From: Pedobacter mucosus
GTDB lineage: Bacteria > Bacteroidota > Bacteroidia > Sphingobacteriales > Sphingobacteriaceae
NCBI RefSeq assembly: GCF_022200785.1
Contig: NZ_CP087585.1
Span: forward strand, 930,001 to 994,000
Reading direction: 5' to 3'
Length of the DNA: 64,000 nt
Shown here: piece after piece, positions 37,401-44,940 of the stretch
How positions within the stretch are numbered: position 1 is the first letter of the stretch
Layout: each line of letters opens with the position of its first letter
Translations under genes and position numbers: made by a program
The notes under the pieces: model-generated
What the model was told of the DNA's origin: nothing
The model's database searches: none
Seen by the model: only the letters and a program-made list of their open reading frames with translations

Positions 37401-37979
37401 ATAATCAAAGATCAAAATGGCGACGGAAAAGTTGATGTTAACGATGTAACCAATTTAGGCCATGGCTTACCCGATTTTACCTATGGTTTAACCAATAGTT
37501 TTCAATATAAAAATTTCGATTTAAATATTTTAGTTCAAGGTGTACAGGGTGTAAATATTATTAATGGTAACAATAGGCAAACCATAACCGGTAACCATAA
37601 CCAAAACTCGGTAGCTAAATATTTCAATAACTATTTTGATCCTGCCTTTCCAGATAGAGATGTTTTGTATTCAAGTCCAATAGCTACAGGCGCATTACCC
37701 GGTGCAGCTTTAACAAATTTAGCTGTTGAAAATGGTTCTTATTTGCGTGTTAGAAATATTACCTTAGGCTATAGGCTGGGTGATAATTTATTACGTAAAC
37801 TTTCAATTCAGTCGGCCAGATTTTATGTAACTGCTCAAAATCCATTCTTGATTACGAAGTACTCCGGCTACAATCCTGAAGCTAATGTTATGGGTGGCGA
37901 TCCTACAACTCCTGGAGTAGATCAGGGTACCTATCCAACCGCACGAACATTTATTTTAGGTATCAATTTTGGCTTTTAA
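34446..37979 (+). CDS. SusC-like TonB-dependent transducer with STN domain (PUL 2)
   Basis: Outer-membrane TonB-dependent receptor of 1177 residues that both imports glycan and signals to FecR. After a long leader (signal segment [20 protein letters not shown]; an alternative ATG is at 34515) comes an STN domain (about 48-115: [41 protein letters not shown]). Then come a carboxypeptidase-regulatory-like domain ([23 protein letters not shown]), the plug ([49 protein letters not shown]) and the barrel. The STN domain ties it to the sigma/FecR pair upstream. Partner SusD starts 22 bp downstream; the GH92 neighbour suggests alpha-mannose-containing glycans. Confidence 0.96.
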   Translation: [1177 protein letters not shown]

Positions 37980-38001
37980 TTATATTAATACGTAGATTAT
38001 C

Positions 38002-39435
38002 ATGAAAATTAATAAAATCATTATATGCAGTATTTCCATGCTTACATTTAGCTTGGTTATTACATCCTGCAAAAAATCTTTTGTAGAATTAACACCAAAA
38101 GGAATCGTTCCTGTAAACACTTTTTACACTACAGAAATTGATATTAAATCTGCACTAACCGGAGCCTATAGCAGTCTTCGTCCAATTTACAACGAACAAT
38201 ATGGCTTTGGAGAATTACCATCAGATAATGCGCAAACTTATGGCGAAAGTGAGGCACTATATGGCGAACAGGATAAATTAACCTGGAATGCAACCTCAAC
38301 TAATTTACAAAATGCCTGGGCTCGGTTTTATGCCACAATTGCCTACAGCAATATTGTTCTAGATCATGTAGCAACACCAAGTATGATGGAAGCCAACCGA
38401 AATGGCTATATAGGGCAGGCCAAATTTATTCGTGCATTAATGTATTTTAATCTCGTTAGAATGTTTGGTGGTGTTCCTTTAGTTTTAAATGAAATTACTT
38501 CTGAAAGCCAGGCTTACAGTTATAATAGGGCTACTGCTGCAGCCGTTTATACGCAAATTGAAAAAGATTTAAGCGAAGCAGCAGCGGTATTGCCTGCTAG
38601 TTATACAGGAGCTGATGTTGGCCGGGCAACAAGTACTGCGGCTAATGGCCTTTTAGGCAAGGTTTATATGTACCAAAATAAATTTACGCAAGCAGAAACC
38701 ATTCTTGCAACTGTTGCTGCATCATCAGGCGCTTTGTTGCCATATGATCAAATCTTTGGTCTTGGAAAGGATAATAACAGAGATATTATTTTTGCAGTTC
38801 AGTATTTAGGTGGCGGCTTTGGTGAAGGGAATACTTTTGCAAGGAGTTTTGTGCCACAACCATCAGGAACTACTATTACCGCAGTAACGGGAAATAGTAA
38901 CAATAGCGGAACAAAAGATCTTTTTGATACTTTCGAAGCAGGTGATAGCAGATTAAACACTGCAATAGGGGTTTATAATGCAGGAACCCTAGCGTATTGG
39001 TATGCAAAGAAATTTGTTTACCAGAGTGTTGGTGCAAATAGCGAAGGCGATAACGACTGGCCGGTTTTAAGATATAGCGACATTGTTTTACTATATGCAG
39101 AAGCCTTAAATGAAAATGGCAAAACAGCTCAGGCGCTAACACAATTAAATTTAATTCGTACACGATCCAATTTAGCTGCTAGAACAGGTTTATCACAGGT
39201 TGATGCAAGAACAACCATCCGCCATGAGAGAAGGGTAGAGCTTTGTTTTGAAGGCGAAAGATGGTTTGATTTAATTAGATGGGGTATAATGGTTGATGTT
39301 ATGCAAGCACATAAAACCAATTATGTATCTGCTAATGGTTTAATTGGAAATGTTGTACCTACTTTGGTCTTATATCCAATCCCGACCAGGGAGATTCAGC
39401 TTAATCGAAATTTAACGCAAAATCCAGGCTATTAA
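38002..39435 (+). CDS. SusD-like glycan-binding lipoprotein (PUL 2)
   Basis: Surface lipoprotein partner of the PUL 2 SusC, 477 residues, normal length. Lipobox LVITSC then KKSFVELTPKG. SusD/RagB features are YIGQAKFIRALMYFNLVRMFGGVPLVL, RATSTAANGLLGKVYMYQNKFTQAE (TPR-like helices), VLRYSDIVLLYAEALNENGK and C-terminal TIRHERRVELCFEGERWFDLIRWG. It should bind oligosaccharide at the cell surface and close over SusC. It is followed by a strong inverted repeat and then the GH92 gene. Confidence 0.95.
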   Translation: MKINKIIICSISMLTFSLVITSCKKSFVELTPKGIVPVNTFYTTEIDIKSALTGAYSSLRPIYNEQYGFGELPSDNAQTYGESEALYGEQDKLTWNATSTNLQNAWARFYATIAYSNIVLDHVATPSMMEANRNGYIGQAKFIRALMYFNLVRMFGGVPLVLNEITSESQAYSYNRATAAAVYTQIEKDLSEAAAVLPASYTGADVGRATSTAANGLLGKVYMYQNKFTQAETILATVAASSGALLPYDQIFGLGKDNNRDIIFAVQYLGGGFGEGNTFARSFVPQPSGTTITAVTGNSNNSGTKDLFDTFEAGDSRLNTAIGVYNAGTLAYWYAKKFVYQSVGANSEGDNDWPVLRYSDIVLLYAEALNENGKTAQALTQLNLIRTRSNLAARTGLSQVDARTTIRHERRVELCFEGERWFDLIRWGIMVDVMQAHKTNYVSANGLIGNVVPTLVLYPIPTREIQLNRNLTQNPGY

Positions 39436-39444
39436 ATTAAAGTT

Positions 39445-39470
39445 TTCCGAAATCAACTTAGATTTCGGAA
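39445..39470 (+). terminator. Hairpin after susD (PUL 2)
   Basis: TTCCGAAATC and GATTTCGGAA form a perfect 10-bp stem with a 6-nt loop, starting 10 bp after the SusD stop and followed by TAACTTT. It is a plausible weak terminator or processing/stability hairpin that would set the susCD to GH92 expression ratio. Confidence 0.6.
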
Positions 39471-39517
39471 TAACTTTATGACTACAATTTATTAAACATA
39501 AATCTCAAATCCTGAAC

Positions 39518-41812
39518 ATGATTTTTTTAAAAAGAACTAGTATTACCGTGTTATTTTTTAGCTTTTTTTATTTGCAGTGTGATGCACAGGATTTAATAAA
39601 ATACGTTCAACCAATGGCTGGAACAGCATCAGCAACAACCGCTTCTGCAAAGAAACATGGTTCTGTTGAGGCCAACTATGCAAATACAATTCCTGCAGTA
39701 ACATTGCCTTTTGCAATGACACAGTGGACCCCGCAAACACAAGGCACAGAAACCAAATGTGTTGCGCCCTATTATTATAAGGATAGTTTCTTCAACGGTT
39801 TTAGAGCGTCACACTGGCTAAGTGGTTCGTGTACCCAAGATTATGGAAGCTTTACGATTATGCCCATTAGCGGAAAGCTCAAAACTTTGGTGAAAGATTA
39901 TCAGACGAAAATTTCGCATGATAAAGAAAGTTCGTCGCCCAGCGAATATCAAATAATCATTGATAATTATGGTTTGCAGGCTAGTATGACTTCCACACTA
40001 CGTGCTTCCATCATGAGATTTAAGGCACTGAAAGCAGACAGTGTTTATTTGCTAATTACGCCTAATAGTGATTATAAAGAAGGTTATGTAAAAATAGATC
40101 AGCTTAAAGGAGAAGTAGTAGGGTATAATCCTGTTCACCGGATTTATCAGGGTTGGGGCAAAAAAGCTGGTTTCAGTGGTTATTTTGTAATTCAGATTAA
40201 CAAGAATACTAAAAATTCAGGCGTATATAGTGGATCTGATATTTCTAAAGCAAATCTAATTCAAAATCAAGAAGCGATTGGTGCATATTTAGGTTTCAAG
40301 CTTAATAAAGGCGAAGAAATTACTTTAAAAGTTGGAACTTCTTTTTCCAGTATTGAGGCTGCAAGAGCTAATCTGCTGAAAGAAATACCAGATTATAACT
40401 ATCAGCAGGTTTTAACAAAAAGCAAAAATATTTGGGAGCAGGAATTAGGAAAAGTTAAGCTGGTAACAAAGGATGAAAAACGAAAAGAAATCTTCTATAC
40501 CAGTCTTTATCATGCTATGCAACAACCACGTTTATACAATGATGTTAATGGAACTTATCCTCGTTTTGCATCCGATTATGTAAATGAAAAACTTAAATCT
40601 GGTGATTACTATGATGATTTTTCCCTGTGGGATACTTACCGGGCGCAACTTCCATTATTTGAAATACTTAAACCTGCTGTAGCGGAAAATGTTGCTAATT
40701 CCCTCATTATAAAAGGTAAAGAAGGGGGCTGGCTTCCTATTTTTCCCTGCTGGAACAGTTACACTTCAGAAATGATTGGCGATCACTGCTCATCAGTTAT
40801 TGCTACGACTTATTTAAAAGGAATCGGAAATATTAATATGGACGAAGCCTATAAATTGATGAGACAAAATGCTTTCGATATTCCCTCAAGTAAAGCCGAT
40901 TACATTGAAGGTAAAGGCAGGAGGGCTTTAGATAGCTATTTAAAATATGGCTACATTCCTGTTGAAGATGATGTAGCTGATGCTTTTCACAAAAAAGAGC
41001 AGGTAAGCAGAACCTTGGAATATGCATACGACGATTATGCACTTGCACTTGTTGCGAAAAAAATGGGTAAAAACGGAGATTATCAACTATTGTTAAACCG
41101 TTCGCTTAACTACAAAAATGTGTTCGATCCAACCGTTAAAATGGTAAGGGGAAAGCATGAGGATGGTAAATGGGTAACACCGTTTGAACGTGATAAAAAG
41201 GAATATTATATTACTGAGGGCACTCCAAGGCAATATACGTTTTATGTACCGCATGATGTTCCAGGTTTGTATGGCATTATGGGAGGCAGAAAAGAGCTGG
41301 AAACAGCCCTTGATAGTCTTTTCGCTAAAGGTGAATACTGGCATGGCAACGAGCCAGGGCATCAAACTCCGTTTATGTATAATTTTACCGCTTCGCCTTG
41401 GAAAACCCAGCTGGAAGTACATAAAATTTTAGAAGGTGAATATTCAAATGGGCCAGGGGGCTTGGGAGGAAACGACGATTCTGGTCAGATGTCTGCCTGG
41501 TACATGTTTTCTTCAATGGGTTTTTACCCACTCAACCCGGTTTCAGGAGAATATATCCTTTGTGCACCAGCATTTGATCAGGTTTCCCTAAATCTTCCTT
41601 CAGGGAAACGTTTTGAAATCGTTGTTCATAAAAAAACAGATAAAGCGATATATATCAACGCTGTAAAACTAAATGGAAAGCCTTATAACTTAAACTTTAT
41701 CCGCTACGCGGATATTATTAAAGGCGGGAAATTAGAATATTATTTAGAAGAAACTCCAAATAAAAATTGGGGATCAACCATTCAAAATCAACCAAATGGA
41801 GTTGGAAGATGA
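39518..41812 (+). CDS. GH92 alpha-mannosidase-like enzyme, exported
   Basis: Calcium-dependent inverting exo-alpha-mannosidase family, common in Bacteroidota acting on N-glycan or yeast mannan-type chains. The 764-residue protein has a signal peptide (FFSFFYLQCDAQ). The N-terminal beta-sandwich contains YVQPMAGTA, NTIPAVTLPFAMTQWTPQT, FNGFRASHWLSGSCTQDYGSF. The (alpha/alpha)6 domain contains SLYHAMQQPRLYND, FSLWDTYRAQLPLFEI, and IPVEDDVADAFHKKEQVSRTLEYAYDDYALALVA. The acid candidate is Glu612 in WHGNEPGHQTPFMYNF; the base/calcium region is GNDDSGQMSAWYMFSSMGFYPLNP (Asp653/654). It is the only glycosidase in this PUL. The linkage specificity is unknown. Confidence 0.95.
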   Translation: MIFLKRTSITVLFFSFFYLQCDAQDLIKYVQPMAGTASATTASAKKHGSVEANYANTIPAVTLPFAMTQWTPQTQGTETKCVAPYYYKDSFFNGFRASHWLSGSCTQDYGSFTIMPISGKLKTLVKDYQTKISHDKESSSPSEYQIIIDNYGLQASMTSTLRASIMRFKALKADSVYLLITPNSDYKEGYVKIDQLKGEVVGYNPVHRIYQGWGKKAGFSGYFVIQINKNTKNSGVYSGSDISKANLIQNQEAIGAYLGFKLNKGEEITLKVGTSFSSIEAARANLLKEIPDYNYQQVLTKSKNIWEQELGKVKLVTKDEKRKEIFYTSLYHAMQQPRLYNDVNGTYPRFASDYVNEKLKSGDYYDDFSLWDTYRAQLPLFEILKPAVAENVANSLIIKGKEGGWLPIFPCWNSYTSEMIGDHCSSVIATTYLKGIGNINMDEAYKLMRQNAFDIPSSKADYIEGKGRRALDSYLKYGYIPVEDDVADAFHKKEQVSRTLEYAYDDYALALVAKKMGKNGDYQLLLNRSLNYKNVFDPTVKMVRGKHEDGKWVTPFERDKKEYYITEGTPRQYTFYVPHDVPGLYGIMGGRKELETALDSLFAKGEYWHGNEPGHQTPFMYNFTASPWKTQLEVHKILEGEYSNGPGGLGGNDDSGQMSAWYMFSSMGFYPLNPVSGEYILCAPAFDQVSLNLPSGKRFEIVVHKKTDKAIYINAVKLNGKPYNLNFIRYADIIKGGKLEYYLEETPNKNWGSTIQNQPNGVGR

Positions 41813-41971
41813 AAGTTTAGCAGTCATGATACTTAGCAAAGTTAATAGTAATTTGGCGATGCTGCTGCAAATTACAATCTAATATTGCTTATGCTGATCA
41901 AAACTAGATAAAGACATTACAAATTTTCAGTTTAAAAACCCGACGTATCAACATTAAAGATCATTTTCTAA

Positions 41972-43030
41972 TTTTCATTTCAAAAAACATTACCTATTAA
42001 TAAATGTCTCGACAAATTTCTATTAAAGATATTGCCAGCCATGTTGGTACTTCAATTACTACGGTATCATTTGTAATCAATGGCAAGGCGAAAGAAAAGC
42101 ACATCAGTGAAAAAGTAGCTAAAAAAATTCTTGATTTTATTTCGGAAGTTGGCTACAAACCCAACTCCATTGCCAGGGGATTACGCACCGGTAATTCAAA
42201 AACAATAGGGTTTTTGGTTGATGACATTTCTAAACCTTTTTTTTCTTCGATAGCTAGTGTAATTGATGAAAAAGCAGCGCTCTATGGCTACAATATCATT
42301 TCTTCGAGTATTGGTACCAAGAACAAAAGCGCCAGATCGATCCTCGATATTTTTGCTGAGCGGCGTGTTGATGGATATATTATTGCCGTAACTGACGGTA
42401 TAGAAGATGAAGTTGCCAAGCTTATAGAGGGAGGTAAACCTGTTGTACTTTTTGATAGGTATTTGGAAGGGATAAAGGCCGATTATGTACTTACCGATAA
42501 TTTGCTGGCTACCCGAGATGCAACCTGCCATTTGATAGACAATTGCTATAAAAACATTGGTTTCATCACTATCGAAACTGCACAACAGCAAATGGTAGAC
42601 AGACTGCAAGGCTATCTTGAAACGGTAAATGAAGGTAATCTACAATCATTTGTGCTGAAAATTGATTATCAGAATGCGCTCAATCCAGCAGATGAGATTA
42701 AAAAGTTTTTAATAGATAATCCTGAAATAGATTCGTTAATATTCTCCACAAATTATCTTACAAAGCAGGGTTTGAAGCTATTGATTTCAGGCGACGACAA
42801 ACTTTTACTATCAAAGGCATTAGTCTCATTTGATGACTTCGAATTGTTGGAGTACATAAAGCCGCCCCTAACGGCCGTTGAACAGCCGATTGAAGCGCTG
42901 GCGGATAACATAATTAAGTTGCTCATCAAAAAAATTACGAAGGGAGTTAAGGGTGCCAAGCAGGAAGAATCTATCATAAAATTAGAAGCAAAGCTTAAAA
43001 TCAGGGAATCTACTATGACTAAGTAGGATT
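41972..43030 (+). repeat. Duplicated block, copy 2 (LacI gene plus leader)
   Basis: Second copy of the block at 25869-26928. Matching starts at the TTTTCATTTC about 32 bp before the ATG and stops just after the stop codon. One A is missing from the leader relative to copy 1 and scattered substitutions occur, mainly in the effector-domain half. Confidence 0.9.
42004..43026 (+). CDS. LacI-family transcriptional regulator, copy 2
   Basis: Same length (340 residues) and domain layout as copy 1: N-terminal helix-turn-helix (ISIKDIASHVGTSITTVSFV), hinge, and sugar-binding effector domain. The first 150 or so residues are identical to copy 1. Differences by my reading include Val/Ile and Arg/Lys in the AKLxEGGxP segment, NGYKN to NCYKN, GED to GDD, and several in the last 45 residues. 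Identical DNA-binding domains imply shared operators and possible cross-regulation between PUL 1 and PUL 2. It stands 191 bp after GH92 and lies on the same strand. Confidence 0.95.
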   Translation: MSRQISIKDIASHVGTSITTVSFVINGKAKEKHISEKVAKKILDFISEVGYKPNSIARGLRTGNSKTIGFLVDDISKPFFSSIASVIDEKAALYGYNIISSSIGTKNKSARSILDIFAERRVDGYIIAVTDGIEDEVAKLIEGGKPVVLFDRYLEGIKADYVLTDNLLATRDATCHLIDNCYKNIGFITIETAQQQMVDRLQGYLETVNEGNLQSFVLKIDYQNALNPADEIKKFLIDNPEIDSLIFSTNYLTKQGLKLLISGDDKLLLSKALVSFDDFELLEYIKPPLTAVEQPIEALADNIIKLLIKKITKGVKGAKQEESIIKLEAKLKIRESTMTK

Positions 43031-43105
43031 ATAAATTTTCTATTTTAATGTTGCTCAAACAATTTTCAACAAGTATAGATTAATACTTTAAATTATTGTT
43101 AGCAT

Positions 43106-43603
43106 ATGATAACCGACATCCTTACTGCTAGATTAGATAGCAATGCGCAAGAAATCTTTAACAATTTAAGGCAAAAATATTTCCCGGGAGAATTGAACTT
43201 TTTGGATGCTCATTTAACATTATTTCATAAATTACCTCAGGCTTTAGAGATTCAACAGATCTTAGAATCCGTATCTTATACTCAGTTTAAGGCAACAGTT
43301 GACACGATAAAAAGTATAGGAAGAGGAGTTGCTTATTTTATTCACAGTCCAGAGCTCTCCAATTTGCATCATCACTTAGTAAAGGACTTTAAGAAGCATT
43401 TAATTTCACAAGATCTACAACCTTTCAGGCCACATATAACCATTCAGAATAAAGTAAATCCGGCAGAGGCTCAAGCTTTGTTAAAAGAACTAAATCAAAA
43501 TTTTAAGCCATTTGAAATATCATTTCATGGACTAGATCTGTGGCACTATCTTAATGGGCCATGGCAACATTCTCGATTTTTCCCTTTTAAAGAACTGGAT
43601 TGA
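43106..43603 (+). CDS. 2'-5' RNA ligase superfamily (2H phosphoesterase-like) protein
   Basis: 165-residue cytoplasmic protein with the two HxTx motifs that define 2H phosphoesterases: AHLTLFHKLP at about residue 36 and RPHITIQNKV at about 112. These form the catalytic site for 2'-5' linkages or cyclic phosphates. The C-terminal FEISFHGLDLWHYLNGPWQHSRFFPF strand is typical of the short bacterial group. It is a stand-alone gene 80 bp after the LacI copy; the natural substrate is unknown. Confidence 0.85.
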   Translation: MITDILTARLDSNAQEIFNNLRQKYFPGELNFLDAHLTLFHKLPQALEIQQILESVSYTQFKATVDTIKSIGRGVAYFIHSPELSNLHHHLVKDFKKHLISQDLQPFRPHITIQNKVNPAEAQALLKELNQNFKPFEISFHGLDLWHYLNGPWQHSRFFPFKELD

Positions 43604-43645
43604 CCAAGAAATATGATTAGGCTTTACCTAACCAAAAACTCCTCA

Positions 43646-43993
43646 TTACTTTTTGTATTGATCACGTTTAGCAGCTTCATTTTTTCGCATTGGCATAGCG
43701 TCTACAATGCTATAAAGCTTCTGAATTGGAAAAATAGATTTTGAAGTATACTTGACCTCGGCATCTTTGCCAGTTAACGTTATTTTAAAAGCAGAAGCAC
43801 CAAAATGCTCTTTAACGATAATGTCCCTTTCTTTCATTCCACCTGTGTTTGCAGCAAAAACTTTTGTTTGTTCAATGAATAGTTTGTCAAACTTATCTTT
43901 TGCATATATATCTATAATTCTTTTTGAGGAATTGGTTTGTAGTACGGATAAAAAGATGAAAATTACAAACTTCGTCATAAAATATAGTTTCAT
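43646..43993 (-). CDS. DUF4174-like small exported protein
   Basis: 115-residue protein with a signal-like N-terminus (MTKFVIFIFLSVLQTNSS; ATGs at 43993 and 43978). The body SKRIIDIYAKDKFDKLFIEQTKVFAANTGGMKERDIIVKE, FKITLTGKDAEVKYTSKSIFPIQKLYSIVDAMPMRKNE matches the thioredoxin-like DUF4174 pattern (R.I.I.A, ERDI.V, L.GKDG.VK, L..IDAMPMR). There is no CxxC, so no redox function is implied. It converges with the 2H gene. Function unknown. Confidence 0.7.
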   Translation of the reverse strand: MKLYFMTKFVIFIFLSVLQTNSSKRIIDIYAKDKFDKLFIEQTKVFAANTGGMKERDIIVKEHFGASAFKITLTGKDAEVKYTSKSIFPIQKLYSIVDAMPMRKNEAAKRDQYKK

Positions 43994-44157
43994 TATAAAC
44001 GCCTTTTTATACGAATTTGTTTATTTATATTTTTTGCTACATTTATTAGGGAGTGTTAGGTAAAGAAGTTAGTTGAAAGGGACTTATCTAAAACAATAAC
44101 CATGTAAGCTTCATTTCACTAAAAATAAATTGATAGCACACTTAATCTTACTTAACA

Positions 44158-44850
44158 ATGGAAAATTTAGACTGGACTAAAATCATGGTCGGTGAGGAGG
44201 ATTGGGGATTTCTAATAGAAATTTCAATTAGAACAATCCTGATGTATTTCATCATACTTATTGGCCTTCGCTTGTTGGGCAAGCGTGGCGTTCGGCAGCT
44301 CTCAGTCTTTGAAATGGTTGTTATTATAAGCCTTGGCTCTGCTGCCGGTGATCCCATGTTTTATAAAGAGATTGGTTTAATGGTGCCCATTGCCATATTT
44401 GCAATCATTGTTGGGGCATATCGCCTAACTACTTTTTTTATGGTAAAAAGTAAGGCATTTGATGACCTTGTAGAGGGAAAGGCAACCTATATTATTGAGG
44501 GTGGCGTATTTTCTATAGCCAGTTTCCAAAAAGAAACCTTGGCGCAAGATGAGTTTTTTGCTGAACTTCGCCAACAAGGAATTTCTCACCTCGGGCAGGT
44601 TAAAACAGCTATTTTAGAAACATCGGGAAGTGTGAGTGTGTTCTTTTTTTCTGAACATGAGCTGCGACCAGGGCTACCAATTTTACCTAAGGATTTTGAG
44701 CTTAGTTCTGCCATTATTCCGAGTAATGGCAACTATGCATGTATTTTCTGTGGGAATGTTGAGCTGATGGTGAAGGGAAAAGGGACGCTTTGTAGTAATT
44801 GTAGCCATAATGAATGGGTTTGTGCAATCTCTGATGCAAGAGTGCAATGA
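44158..44850 (+). CDS. DUF421 (YetF-like) membrane protein with C-terminal zinc ribbon
   Basis: 230 residues. The N-terminal part has about three TM helices (ISIRTILMYFIILIGLRLLG, IGLMVPIAIFAIIVGAYRLTTFF) with the family motif GKRGVRQLSVFEMVVIISLGSAAGDPM. The cytoplasmic DUF421 domain follows (KAFDDLVEGKATYIIEGG, ETLAQDEFFAELRQQGISHLGQVKTAILETSGSVSVFF). The last 40 residues carry two CxxC knuckles (CIFCGN and CSNCSH), a likely zinc ribbon absent from the basic YetF form. YetF-type proteins are membrane proteins of unclear function. It has its own promoter region and no operon partner. Confidence 0.88.
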   Translation: MENLDWTKIMVGEEDWGFLIEISIRTILMYFIILIGLRLLGKRGVRQLSVFEMVVIISLGSAAGDPMFYKEIGLMVPIAIFAIIVGAYRLTTFFMVKSKAFDDLVEGKATYIIEGGVFSIASFQKETLAQDEFFAELRQQGISHLGQVKTAILETSGSVSVFFFSEHELRPGLPILPKDFELSSAIIPSNGNYACIFCGNVELMVKGKGTLCSNCSHNEWVCAISDARVQ

Positions 44851-44940
44851 AAAATCCTATTTTTAAAATTCTCTTGTATCATAAAAACTTTGTTTTAGAG
44901 AAATTGGATCTGTAGATACTTAAAAGAACATCGATTTTAT

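Noticed and set aside
42196..42609. 137-codon minus-strand frame inside LacI copy 2 (and its twin in copy 1)
   Set aside because: Antisense shadow conserved only because the LacI gene is duplicated.
43616..43640. Short TTAGG/CCTAA hairpin after the 2H phosphoesterase gene
   Set aside because: Only a 5-bp AT-leaning stem without a U-tract; not supportable as a terminator.
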